Below, piece by piece: positions 52,382 to 61,699 of a stretch of 64,000 nucleotides of DNA. The stretch lies in NCBI RefSeq assembly GCF_000718785.1, contig NZ_JOCA01000008.1, positions 186,001 through 250,000 on the forward strand, in the 5' to 3' direction. Each line of letters starts with the position of its first letter. The stretch's first letter is position 1. The notes beneath the pieces were generated by a model. It worked only from the letters and a program-made list of their open reading frames with translations, did not search any database and was not told where the DNA came from. The translations under genes and the position numbers were made by a program. Source of the stretch: Streptomyces sp. NRRL WC-3626. Lineage in GTDB: Bacteria > Actinomycetota > Actinomycetes > Streptomycetales > Streptomycetaceae.

Positions 52382-54817
52382 GTGCGTGAGGGAGAGAGGG
52401 AGCGGCGTAGCGGGGACGACGCCACGCCACGCCGTGTCGGGCCGTACGTCCTGGAACGGCCGCTCGGTGAAGGAGGGATGGGGGAGGTCCACCTCGCCCG
52501 GAGGACGGACCCGGGCGACGGCCCCCCGGTGGCGTTGAAGGTCGTACGCGCCAGGTACGCCCACGACCCCGGCTTCCGGGCGCGGTTCCGGCGCGAGGTG
52601 GCGGCCGCCCGCAAGGTCGACAGCCCCTTCGTCGTGTCCCTGGTCGACGCCGACACCGAGGCCCCCCGGCCCTGGCTGGCGACGGTCTTCGTACCCGGTC
52701 CGACACTCGCCGACGAGATCCGCTCCCGCGGCCCGCTGCCGGAGGACCGGCTGCGGGAGCTCGGCCGTGCGCTGGCCGGCGCGCTGACGGACATCCACTC
52801 CGCGGGCCTGGTGCACCGTGATCTGAAGCCGTCCAACGTGCTGCTGCACCCTGACCGGGGTGCCCAGGTGATCGACCTGGGCATCGCGCGTGCCGTGGAC
52901 GGGACGCGGCTGACGGCGACCGGTCTCATGGTCGGCTCGGCCGGCTTCATGGCACCCGAACAGCTGACGGGTGACGGCGCGGGTCCGGCCGCCGACGTGT
53001 TCGCGCTGGGCGCGGTGCTCGCGTACGCGGCGACCGGCAGACCCCCGTTCGGCGGCGGGCCCGCGCACCGGATCGGCCACCGGACGCTGACCGGGGAGGC
53101 GGACCTCGACGGGGTGCCCGCCGCGCTGCTGCCGCTGCTGGTCTCCTGCCTCGCCAAGGATCCGGCGCGGCGGCCCGCTCCGCACCGGATCAGGGGCGCG
53201 CTCGACGGCTCCGCCTCGTTACCGGGGCCCGGTCCGGCCCCGACGGTGCCGCTGGGCCCGGGACCGTCGCCGTCCTCGCCGGCACCGGCACCGGAACCGG
53301 TCCGGCCGCCCCGTCCCTCTCCCGTTTCCGCGCCCGCGTCCCCCCGTGCCCGTCGGCGCCTCGGCGGCCGCCGGCTCCCGCTCGCCGCCGGCGTCCTGGC
53401 CGTACTTCTCGCGGGCACCCTGGCCGCGGGCCTCCTGGCGCTGCGCGGCGAGGACAGCCCGTCCGACGGCGGCGGTGCCAACGACCGGGCGTCGGCCCGG
53501 CCGTCGCCCTCGGTCCCGGCGCTCGCCGAACCGGTCAGCGCCCTCGGCCCGGCCGTTCCCCGGGGCGTCTGGTCGCGGACCTGGCAGGACACGATCATCC
53601 GCTACGACGCGAACGAGGCGGAGTACGAGAAGGCGACGGAGCGGGGCAACGACTACGCCGTCGAGGCGTGGCTCACCGACCGTGTACTCGCCCGTGTCGG
53701 ACACCGCTCCGTCCAGGGACTGTCCCCCGACACGGGCCGGGTCCTGTGGACGCTGAAGCCGCCGGCTCCGGGGATGGTCCCCTGCGCCGCGTCCCGCACC
53801 GCACCGGGCGGCATCGGCGCGGTGCTCTTCGGCGCGTCGGACGAGGACGGCGAGCGGAACGGAACCGTCGGCTGCGACCGCGTCGTCGCGGTGGACCTGG
53901 CCTCCGGTACCACCCTGTGGGAGCACCGCCGGCCGGGCGACCCGTACGCGACCTCCGGCATCGACTCGGACGTCCTGGACATCGGCGGAGACCGCGTGGT
54001 GGTCATGACCGGCGACCTGGTGACCGCGTGGCGCCTGCGCGACGGCGCCCCCGCCTGGTCGCACGAGGGCAGCCGCGACAAGTGCGCGGTCAACGGGATG
54101 GCGGTCGGGCAGTCCAGCGTCGTCGAGGCGCTGACCTGTCCCGTCACAGAGGACTCCCGGCTCGACGCCCGTCCCACGACGGTCCGTTCGGTGAACATCG
54201 CCGACGGCCGGGTCCGCTGGACCTCCGCCGTCCCGGACGACGTCCCCGTGGCGCGCGTCGAGACGGCCGAACCCCCGGTCGTCAGCCTGCCGGGACCGAT
54301 CGGCGACACCGAGGGCCCCATGATGGTGTTCGGCGACGAGGGGGAGCCGGGTCCGCAGCTCCGCGAGACCCAGCCCCAGGGCACCCTCGGCGCCTGGACC
54401 CGCAACCGTTTCCAGCTCACCCCGGCCTTCTTCGGGTGGCGCGACACCGTCGTCACCCTCACCCAGCAGGACGGCCTCCGGCATACCGGCATGGACGGGG
54501 TCGCGGCCCTCGACTCCCGGACCGGGAAGATCCGCTGGCACCGTCAGGCACCCGACGGTTCCTCCCCGGTGATCGCGGGCGTCGACGACCGGGGAGTCCT
54601 GGTGGTCCACGTGACGGAGCCGGGAACCACCGCGCTGGTCCGGTACGCGCTGGACGACGGCACGCCGACGGCGGCCGGGGAACTCCCCCGGCTGCCGGAC
54701 CGCGCGGAGTTCGACGGCGTCCGCCTGTACGGGGACCGGCTCGCGCTGATGACCGGTGAACACAACCTGCTGACCAAGGGGATCATGATGTTCAAGGCCT
54801 CGGGGAGCGGGTCGTGA
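52382..54817 (+). CDS. Membrane Ser/Thr protein kinase with extracellular PQQ-like propeller (1)
   Basis: 811 residues. The N-terminal Hanks-type kinase (about 20-280) has GEGGMGEV, Lys53 in VALKVV, His145-Arg146-Asp147 in HRDLKPSN and Asp165 in VIDLGIAR, where DLG replaces DFG but the metal-binding Asp remains. A Pro-rich linker leads to a transmembrane helix at about 333-356, then an outer PQQ/BamB-like propeller (LSPDTGRVLWTL, VDLASGTTLWEH, LDSRTGKIRWHR). The propeller probably senses wall or envelope signals. GTG 52382 follows GGGGGGAG. The stop overlaps the next kinase as GTGA. Confidence 0.92.
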   Translation: MREGERERRSGDDATPRRVGPYVLERPLGEGGMGEVHLARRTDPGDGPPVALKVVRARYAHDPGFRARFRREVAAARKVDSPFVVSLVDADTEAPRPWLATVFVPGPTLADEIRSRGPLPEDRLRELGRALAGALTDIHSAGLVHRDLKPSNVLLHPDRGAQVIDLGIARAVDGTRLTATGLMVGSAGFMAPEQLTGDGAGPAADVFALGAVLAYAATGRPPFGGGPAHRIGHRTLTGEADLDGVPAALLPLLVSCLAKDPARRPAPHRIRGALDGSASLPGPGPAPTVPLGPGPSPSSPAPAPEPVRPPRPSPVSAPASPRARRRLGGRRLPLAAGVLAVLLAGTLAAGLLALRGEDSPSDGGGANDRASARPSPSVPALAEPVSALGPAVPRGVWSRTWQDTIIRYDANEAEYEKATERGNDYAVEAWLTDRVLARVGHRSVQGLSPDTGRVLWTLKPPAPGMVPCAASRTAPGGIGAVLFGASDEDGERNGTVGCDRVVAVDLASGTTLWEHRRPGDPYATSGIDSDVLDIGGDRVVVMTGDLVTAWRLRDGAPAWSHEGSRDKCAVNGMAVGQSSVVEALTCPVTEDSRLDARPTTVRSVNIADGRVRWTSAVPDDVPVARVETAEPPVVSLPGPIGDTEGPMMVFGDEGEPGPQLRETQPQGTLGAWTRNRFQLTPAFFGWRDTVVTLTQQDGLRHTGMDGVAALDSRTGKIRWHRQAPDGSSPVIAGVDDRGVLVVHVTEPGTTALVRYALDDGTPTAAGELPRLPDRAEFDGVRLYGDRLALMTGEHNLLTKGIMMFKASGSGS

Positions 54818-57114
54818 GCGAGGGGACGACGACCCCGCCGGCGCCGGAGGACCCGGAGCGGATGGGCGGTTACCGGATCCTCGGCCTGCTCGGACAGGGC
54901 GGCATGGGCCGGGTGTTCCTCGCCGAGGACGCCGAGGGCCACCGGGTCGCGCTCAAACTGGTCCACGAGGAGTTCACGGCCGACCCGGAGTTCCGCAGGC
55001 GCTTCAGCCGCGAGGTGGAGGCGGCGGGGAAGGTGCTGAGCTTCTTCACCGTGCCGCTGGTGGACTCCGGCGCCGACGCGGAGACACCGTGGCTCGCCAC
55101 GCAGTACGTCCCCGGCCCCTCGCTGAGCGCCGCCGTGCGCCGCGACGGACCGCTGCCCGTGGAGCGGTTGTGCTCGCTCGCCGCCGCGCTCGGCGAGGCG
55201 CTCATCGTCATCCACGCGGCGGGCATCGTGCACCGCGACCTCAAACCGTCCAACGTCCTGCTGGCCGACGACGGTCCCCGCGTGATCGACTTCGGCATCG
55301 CCAGGGCGGTGGACTCGGAGGAGCTGACGGGCACGGGTCACGCGCTGGGCACCTTCGGCTACGCGCCGCCGGAGCAGATCGTCGCGGAGGAGCCGGTCGG
55401 TCCTGCGGGTGACGTCTTCGCCCTCGGCGGCGTACTGCTGTTCGCGGCGACCGGGCGTGATCCCTTCGGCGAGGGCCCGCCGGCCGTGCTGGCGTACCGG
55501 ACCGTGTACGAGGAACCCGAACTCGACGGCCTGCCCGAGGAGCTGACCGCGCTCGTACGGCGCTGCCTGGCCAAGGATCCCGCGCTGCGGCCCACCCCGC
55601 GCGAGGTGATCGGCGCCGCCCGTGCCGCGCAGTCGCGGGTACCCGTCGGCACCGCTCCGGTTTCCGCCCGTACGGCCGAGGAGCCCACGTCGTACCGCAT
55701 CGCGCCGCCCGCGCTCCCGGCCCCGGCCGTCGCCGGCTCCCGCCCGGATCCGGGGACGGCCGCGGGGGCGCGGTCACGTGCGCGGCGCCGTTACCGGGCG
55801 CTCACCGCCGCGGCGGCCGTCGTCGCGCTGGCCGTCGCGGGCGTCGTCTACCTGCCGGACCTGGCCGGGGAGAAGCGGGACACGGACGGCTCGACCGGCA
55901 AGGGACCCGGCATCGCTCCCGCCGCCGACGGTGCCGACCCGCTCCCCGACGTCACCGCGAAGGGCGACCGCCGGGTCGCGTGGACCGCGCAGCCGGGGGT
56001 CTTTGAGGTCGACTCGGAGGTCATGGGCGCCTGGCTGACACCCAAGGCACTGGTACGCGTCGACGGCTCCGGCGTCCGGGGCTTCGCCCCGCGCACCGGA
56101 ACCTCCGAGTGGACCGTCCCGCCGCCGGCCAAGGGCCTCGTTCCCTGCGGGGCCTCGGACGCCGGGACGGCGACCAGCGGCGGCGTGGGACTCGTCCGGT
56201 ACGGCAGGGCCTACACCTCGCCCGCCGCCTGTGACGTCGCCGCGGCCCTGGACTCCGGCACCGGCAGACTGCTGTGGCACCGGCGGGTCGGTGAGGCCCC
56301 GCGGCACGTCGCCTCGGTCTCCGGCGACGTGATGGTGGTGTCCGGCGAGAGGGGTGTCCTCGGGCTCGACCGGGCCACCGGCAGGACGGTCTGGACGTAC
56401 CCCTGGACCCGGGGGGACTGCGAAGTGGACGACGTGGTCCCCGGCGTGCGCACGATCGCCGTGTCCGACACGTGCGACCGGGAGGACATCGACACCAGAC
56501 GCGTCGTCGAACTCGACATCGCCACCGGCAGGGCCCGAGCCACCCACGAGGTCGAACGGAGCGGGGCCTCGCCCGTGGAGGTCGTGGCGGCCGAGCCCCT
56601 CGTGGCCCGCTACGCCGACCCTTCCGGTGACGTGTACCTGAGCATCCTCGGATCCGCGGGCGGGAAGCCGCTCGACCTGCCGGTCGAGCAGTCCTTCGGC
56701 ACCCTGCGGCGCTCCGGGACCCTCGTCGGGCGGAACGTGCTGGTGATGGAGGCGCAGTCGGGCCCGGGCGGTACCGCCCGGGGGCTGGCGGCGATCGACC
56801 TCGGCACGGGAAAGGTCCGCTGGCACACCGCCCCGCGGGAGGAGGTCCTCGAACTCGACCCGCTGCGCATCCAGGGCGACTCGCTGTACGCCGTGGAGGG
56901 CGAGGACACCGAGGAACTCGGCGACTGGCTGTTCACCGTACGGCGCCGCTCGCTGGCCGACGGCACCGTGACCGAGACCAGCAGGCTTCCCACCGCCTAC
57001 CAGAAGAACCACCCCGACCGGCTGCTCGCCTCCGGTGGCCTCGTCGTCCAGGTCAACTCCTCCGACGACCACGGCCTCGCGGCCTTCGACACCGCGCCGG
57101 ACAGCGGACGGTGA
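54814..57114 (+). CDS. Membrane Ser/Thr protein kinase with extracellular PQQ-like propeller (2)
   Basis: 766 residues, paralogue of the preceding kinase. Kinase motifs are GQGGMGRV, Lys48 in VALKLV, HRDLKPSN at 140-147 and canonical DFG at Asp159. A transmembrane helix at about 326-345 precedes the propeller (FAPRTGTSEWTV, LDSGTGRLLWHR, LDRATGRTVWTY, IDLGTGKVRWHT). The GTG start overlaps the stop of kinase 1, so the two are translated together and may form a hetero-oligomeric sensor. Confidence 0.92.
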   Translation: MSEGTTTPPAPEDPERMGGYRILGLLGQGGMGRVFLAEDAEGHRVALKLVHEEFTADPEFRRRFSREVEAAGKVLSFFTVPLVDSGADAETPWLATQYVPGPSLSAAVRRDGPLPVERLCSLAAALGEALIVIHAAGIVHRDLKPSNVLLADDGPRVIDFGIARAVDSEELTGTGHALGTFGYAPPEQIVAEEPVGPAGDVFALGGVLLFAATGRDPFGEGPPAVLAYRTVYEEPELDGLPEELTALVRRCLAKDPALRPTPREVIGAARAAQSRVPVGTAPVSARTAEEPTSYRIAPPALPAPAVAGSRPDPGTAAGARSRARRRYRALTAAAAVVALAVAGVVYLPDLAGEKRDTDGSTGKGPGIAPAADGADPLPDVTAKGDRRVAWTAQPGVFEVDSEVMGAWLTPKALVRVDGSGVRGFAPRTGTSEWTVPPPAKGLVPCGASDAGTATSGGVGLVRYGRAYTSPAACDVAAALDSGTGRLLWHRRVGEAPRHVASVSGDVMVVSGERGVLGLDRATGRTVWTYPWTRGDCEVDDVVPGVRTIAVSDTCDREDIDTRRVVELDIATGRARATHEVERSGASPVEVVAAEPLVARYADPSGDVYLSILGSAGGKPLDLPVEQSFGTLRRSGTLVGRNVLVMEAQSGPGGTARGLAAIDLGTGKVRWHTAPREEVLELDPLRIQGDSLYAVEGEDTEELGDWLFTVRRRSLADGTVTETSRLPTAYQKNHPDRLLASGGLVVQVNSSDDHGLAAFDTAPDSGR

Positions 57115-57398
57115 GCACCGCGGCCCGCGGCCGGCACCACCGGAGCGGTCCTCCCGGTGCACTCCCCCGCCGTCGCCCCCTGAGTTGCTGCCGCGCACGA
57201 CATGACGACGCACGCCCCTCGCGCGCACCGTCATCGCGCGCCGTCATCGCGCGCACCCTCCACACCCTCTTCACGCATAGAGGTTGATATCTCCATTCCG
57301 CAACCCCCGTACCTGACCGCGCCCCCATCCACTACCGTGTCTCCAGGTGCGCATCGCGGCTGATCAGGCGCGCGCCAGGACCGAATGCCGAGGACACC
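57115..57398. other. 284-base gap between kinases 2 and 3
   Basis: No gene recognised. It contains TTGATA at 57284-57289 and a TACCGT-like hexamer at 57333, but spacing does not support a standard promoter. A promoter of kinase 3 should lie here. Confidence 0.35.
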
Positions 57399-58673
57399 GT
57401 GCAGATCACGCCCCTGAACCCCGAGGACCCTCTCGCGCTGGGCGACTTCGAGCTCCTCGGCCGGATCGGTCAAGGCGGCATGGGCCAGGTCTACCTGGGT
57501 GAGTCGCTCGGTGGTGAGCCCGCGGCGGTGAAGGTGATCAAGCCGTCGGTCGTGGACTCGGAGTCCCGGCAGCGGTTCGCGCAGGAGATCGAGGCGCTCA
57601 AGACGATCTGGGGCGCCCGCATCGCGGCCTTCCTGGGCGCCGACGCGGAGGCGGAGCGACCGTGGCTGGCCACGGAGTACGTGGACGGCCCCGACCTCGC
57701 CGGGCACGTCAAGACGCACGGACCGCTCCCGTCCGTCCTCACGGCGGCGCTCGGCGCGATCCTCGCCGAGGCGCTGTCCGGGGTGCACGCCCAGGGCCTG
57801 CTGCACCGTGACCTCAAGCCGGCCAACGTCCTGCTGGGCCCGAACGGCCCGAAGATCATCGACTTCGGCCTGGCCGCGTTCACCGAGTCCACGATCTCCC
57901 TCACCCTTCCCCACCAGGTCGTCGGCACCCCGATCTGCATGGCCCCGGAGCAGGCCGCGGGCGTGAAGCCGCTGACGGCGGCGGTGGACGTGTACGCGCT
58001 GGGTGCGCTGCTGCTGTTCGCGGTGACGGGTCACTACCCGCATGACGCGGCCACACCGTACATGGTGTTCCACCTGGTCACGGACCCCGATACGGCTCCG
58101 GACCTGTCCGGCGTCCCGCAGGAACTGCTGCCGCTGCTGACCGGCATGCTCGCCCACGACGCCGGGGCCCGGCCGTCGCTGACCGAGGTGGTGCAGCGGT
58201 GCCGGTCGGTGATCGAGGCACAGGGCATGAAGATCGCCCAGGCCCGCCGCAAGCTCACCGCGCACACGGCCGAGCAGCGCCGGCACCGGCCCGCCGCCCC
58301 CGCCGACAGCGTCCCCACCGTGACCTGGCCCGCCCCCGCGCCCGACGCCCGGGGCACGGAGATCAGCCCGGCCGAGCTGGAGACACCGGCCGACGCCCCG
58401 CCGCCGCACCCGGCGACGCCGGCCGGGACCGGCCCGGCCCCCACGGGCCCCACGCCGGACGACTCCCCCGCCCCCCAGGCTCCCGGCCTCGCGCCCGCCG
58501 ATCCGCGAACTCGTCCCGACGGCTCCCGCGGTGAACAGCCGGCGCCCGGCCGCCGCCCGCCCACGGACGCCGGGCGGCGCCGGGAGGGGACGCCGACGCT
58601 GCGGCACTCCGTCCAGGCCCGCAGGACGGCGGAGCGCCTGCGGTCCGTGTACGCGGCGAAGGCCCCGTTCTGA
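57399..58673 (+). CDS. Cytosolic Ser/Thr protein kinase upstream of DISARM
   Basis: 424 residues. The kinase domain (about 15-275) has GQGGMGQV, Lys45 in AAVKVI, HRDLKPAN at 136-143, DFG at Asp155 and GTPICMAPEQA, all intact. Unlike its two neighbours it has no transmembrane helix; the C-terminal 150 residues are a Pro/Ala-rich disordered tail ending in a basic helix (RRTAERLRSVYAAK). GTG 57399 follows CGAGGA. It lies 127 bases before drmD on the same strand, but a hairpin lies between. It might regulate the defence locus as PglW-type kinases do in BREX/Pgl, or be unrelated. Confidence 0.9.
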   Translation: MQITPLNPEDPLALGDFELLGRIGQGGMGQVYLGESLGGEPAAVKVIKPSVVDSESRQRFAQEIEALKTIWGARIAAFLGADAEAERPWLATEYVDGPDLAGHVKTHGPLPSVLTAALGAILAEALSGVHAQGLLHRDLKPANVLLGPNGPKIIDFGLAAFTESTISLTLPHQVVGTPICMAPEQAAGVKPLTAAVDVYALGALLLFAVTGHYPHDAATPYMVFHLVTDPDTAPDLSGVPQELLPLLTGMLAHDAGARPSLTEVVQRCRSVIEAQGMKIAQARRKLTAHTAEQRRHRPAAPADSVPTVTWPAPAPDARGTEISPAELETPADAPPPHPATPAGTGPAPTGPTPDDSPAPQAPGLAPADPRTRPDGSRGEQPAPGRRPPTDAGRRREGTPTLRHSVQARRTAERLRSVYAAKAPF

Positions 58674-58740
58674 CACCGGCCGCCGCCCGGCCGGGACGGA
58701 CCCCGCGTCCGCTCCCCCCGGCCTCATGCCCCGCCGTTCG

Positions 58741-58762
58741 GGCTGTGCCCACCGGCACAGCC
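58741..58762 (+). terminator. Hairpin between kinase 3 and drmD
   Basis: A perfect 9-bp stem GGCTGTGCC with its complement and a 4-base loop, 39 bases before the drmD start. It could terminate the kinase transcript or act as a leader structure of drmD. Confidence 0.6.
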
Positions 58763-58800
58763 ACCCGCCCCAACAACTTGATCGCCCAGGAGGCACCCGC

Positions 58801-61674
58801 GTGACCGCCGATGTGAGCACCGCGCCCGCGACGAGCGGCGAGGACGCCCAGTACCCGCCGGGCGCCCAGATCCTCGTACGGGACGAGGTGTGGCTCGTGC
58901 GCAACGCCACGCGGACGGAGCACGACGGGGCCCGGATCGAGGCGGTCGGCGCGTCGGACTTCGTGCGGGACCAGGAGGCGGTGTTCTTCACCGGCCTGGA
59001 CCGGATCGAACTGCTCGACCCGAAGCTGACCCGCCTGGTACGGGACGACTCCCCCAACTTCCGCCGCTCGCGCCTGTTCCTGGAGGCGGTGCTGCGCAAG
59101 ACGCCGCTGCCGCAGGCTGAGCGGGGCCTGGCGCTCGCGGACTCCTTCCTCCTGGACGCCCTTCCCTACCAGCAGCGCCCCGCCCAACTCGCCCTGTCGG
59201 GTCGCAACCTGCGCCCGCGCCTGCTCATCGCGGACGTGGTCGGGCTCGGCAAGACCCTGGAGATCGGCCTCACGCTGGCCGAGCTGATCCGCCGGGGCCG
59301 GGGCGAGCGGATCCTCGTCGTCACCCCGCAGCACGTCCTGGAGCAGTTCCAGCACGAGTTGTGGACGCGGTTCGCGATCCCGCTGGTGCGGCTGGACTCG
59401 GTGGGCATCGAGCGGATCCAGCGGGAGATCCCGGCGGGCCGCAACCCGTTCACGTACTTCAAGCGGGTCATCGTCTCCATCGACACGCTGAAGAACACCG
59501 ACCAGTACAAGCATCATCTGGAGCGCATCAACTGGGACGCGGTCGTCATCGACGAGTCGCACAATCTCATCAACAAGGGTTCCCTGCGCAACCAGTTGGC
59601 CCGCACGCTGGCCCCGCACACCGACGCCCTGCTGCTGGCGTCGGCGACCCCGCACAACGGTGACGCGCGTTCCTTCGCCGAGCTGATCTCCCTGCTCGAC
59701 CCGGCCGCGATCCGCGACCCGGAGCACTACCGCGCGGACGACATCAAGCACCTGTTCATCCGCCGTACGAAGGTCAGTCCCGAGGTGCGGGAGCAGATGA
59801 AGGGGCAGTGGGCGGACCGGGGCCCGTCGCAGTCGGTGCGGGTGACGGCGACTCCGGCCGAGGAGAAGGTCTTCGAGGAACTGGCGGCGGTGTGGCTGCC
59901 GTCCGACGGGTCGAAGTCGGTCAGCGACGTGCCGCTGTTCCCGTACACACTGCTGAAGTCCTTCCTCTCCTCGCACACGGCGCTGAAGGCCACGGTCACC
60001 ACGCGCATCAAGACACTGGAGAAGAAGGACGACCCGGAGGCGACGGCCGCCGAGCGGGCGGCCCTGCACCGGCTGCTCGAGCTGGCGTCGGGGATGACGG
60101 AGGCGGACTCGGGCAAGTTCGGGGCACTGGTCGAGCAGTTGCGGGAGATCGGGGTGGGGCCGAAGTCGGACACCCGGGTCGTGGTGTTCTCCGAGCGGGT
60201 GCAGACGCTGGAGTGGCTGACGCGGACGGTGCCGGCGGCGCTCGGCTTCAAGGGGAAGGCCGCCGAGCAGGCCGCCCGGGTCATGCACGGCGGGCTGTCG
60301 GACGAGCAGCAGATGCAGTGCGTGGAGGACTTCGGCCTCCAGGACACCCCGGTACGCATCCTGTTCACCGGCGATGTGGCGTCCGAGGGCGTCAACCTGC
60401 ACCGCCAGTGCCACCAGTTGGTCCACTACGACGTGCCCTGGTCGCTGATCCGCATCGAGCAGCGCAACGGCCGCATCGACCGCTACGGGCAGCCGCACCA
60501 GCCGCAGTTCCGCGCGCTGATCCTCACGAGTGCGGTCGACGGCGCCAAGGACGACACCCTGGTCTCCGAGCGCCTGCTGGAGCGGGAGGCCGAGGCGCAC
60601 AGGTCGCTGGGTACGGCGGAGGCGGTGTCCGGGCTGTACCGGGCGGAGGCGGAGGAGAAGTCCCTCATCCAGGATCTGTTGCGGGGCCGTGATGTCGACG
60701 AGTCCCTGGACGCCGACCGTAGTTCCGGTGGTGGCGACGAAGCGGTGGGCGACTTCCTCGCCGACTTCTTCAACCCCGTGAACGAGGAGCTGGAGGAGGA
60801 CGCCGACAGCGGGGACGGCTCCGGGGCGGTGCCGCGCGCGGACGTGCCCCGGCTGTTCGGCTCCACGCGCGAGTTCCTCGACGAGGCGCTGCGCGAGGTC
60901 TACCCGGACGCCCACGAACGCCTCGACCTGTCCATCGACGCCGAGAACGGACTGCTCTCCTTCGAGCCGCCCTCCGACCTGGTGCACCGGCTCAAGGCGC
61001 TGCCGCCCGAGTACGTCCGTGAGCAGGGCCTGCGCGACCGGCTGAAGGTCACCTTCAACCGGCGTCTCGCCGACAGCAGCCTGACGCGCGCCCGCGCCTC
61101 GGCGACGTCGAGCTGGCCGGACATCTCCCTGCTGACCGATCTGCACCCGGTCATGGAGTGGCTCACGGACAAGGTCCTGGTCCGCCTCGACCGGCAGGAG
61201 GCACCGGTGCTGACGGCGGACGTCTCCCGGCCCACCTATCTCGTACAGGGCATCTACTCCAACGCGCTCGGCCGGCCGACCGTCGTGAAGTGGATGGCGG
61301 TCACCACGGACGGCGAGGTCGACGACGACATGGTGGCGGTGCTGCGCCGCGCCCAGGTCGGCCCGACGATGGCGAACCCGGACGCCGACCACGACACGGG
61401 CCGTCTCGCCGAGGCGATCCCCGGCGTGCTGGACCGGGCGGAGGCGTTCCTGGAGCAGCACCGCGAGGCGTGGGACGAGCCGCTGCGGGCGCCCATCGAG
61501 GAGTACAAGACCCGGTTGGGCGCGTGGGAGCAGCCGACGCCGGCGGCGGGCGGCGGTTCCGCGCCCACCGCCACGCGCGACCGGCTCACCTCGCTGGCGG
61601 ACTCCCTCCTCACCACCGGCCGGCCGATGCTCCGCGTCCTCGCCGTCCTCGCCCCGGCCCACACCGCCGCCTGA
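58801..61674 (+). CDS. drmD: DISARM SNF2-like helicase DrmD
   Basis: 957 residues, a superfamily 2 SNF2-like translocase. Helicase motifs: I with GLGKT at 148-152, II DESH at 251-254, III SATPHNG, and VI QRNGRIDRYGQ from 554. The long family-specific segments (RILVVTPQHVLEQFQHELWT, NPFTYFKRVIVSIDTLKN) match DrmD, which marks class 1 DISARM phage defence. GTG 58801 is preceded by AGGAGG 7 bases upstream. The adenine methylase follows after 25 bases, in the expected drmD-drmMI order. Confidence 0.9.
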   Translation: MTADVSTAPATSGEDAQYPPGAQILVRDEVWLVRNATRTEHDGARIEAVGASDFVRDQEAVFFTGLDRIELLDPKLTRLVRDDSPNFRRSRLFLEAVLRKTPLPQAERGLALADSFLLDALPYQQRPAQLALSGRNLRPRLLIADVVGLGKTLEIGLTLAELIRRGRGERILVVTPQHVLEQFQHELWTRFAIPLVRLDSVGIERIQREIPAGRNPFTYFKRVIVSIDTLKNTDQYKHHLERINWDAVVIDESHNLINKGSLRNQLARTLAPHTDALLLASATPHNGDARSFAELISLLDPAAIRDPEHYRADDIKHLFIRRTKVSPEVREQMKGQWADRGPSQSVRVTATPAEEKVFEELAAVWLPSDGSKSVSDVPLFPYTLLKSFLSSHTALKATVTTRIKTLEKKDDPEATAAERAALHRLLELASGMTEADSGKFGALVEQLREIGVGPKSDTRVVVFSERVQTLEWLTRTVPAALGFKGKAAEQAARVMHGGLSDEQQMQCVEDFGLQDTPVRILFTGDVASEGVNLHRQCHQLVHYDVPWSLIRIEQRNGRIDRYGQPHQPQFRALILTSAVDGAKDDTLVSERLLEREAEAHRSLGTAEAVSGLYRAEAEEKSLIQDLLRGRDVDESLDADRSSGGGDEAVGDFLADFFNPVNEELEEDADSGDGSGAVPRADVPRLFGSTREFLDEALREVYPDAHERLDLSIDAENGLLSFEPPSDLVHRLKALPPEYVREQGLRDRLKVTFNRRLADSSLTRARASATSSWPDISLLTDLHPVMEWLTDKVLVRLDRQEAPVLTADVSRPTYLVQGIYSNALGRPTVVKWMAVTTDGEVDDDMVAVLRRAQVGPTMANPDADHDTGRLAEAIPGVLDRAEAFLEQHREAWDEPLRAPIEEYKTRLGAWEQPTPAAGGGSAPTATRDRLTSLADSLLTTGRPMLRVLAVLAPAHTAA

Positions 61675-61699
61675 CCGACACACCCAGAGGTTGCTCACG

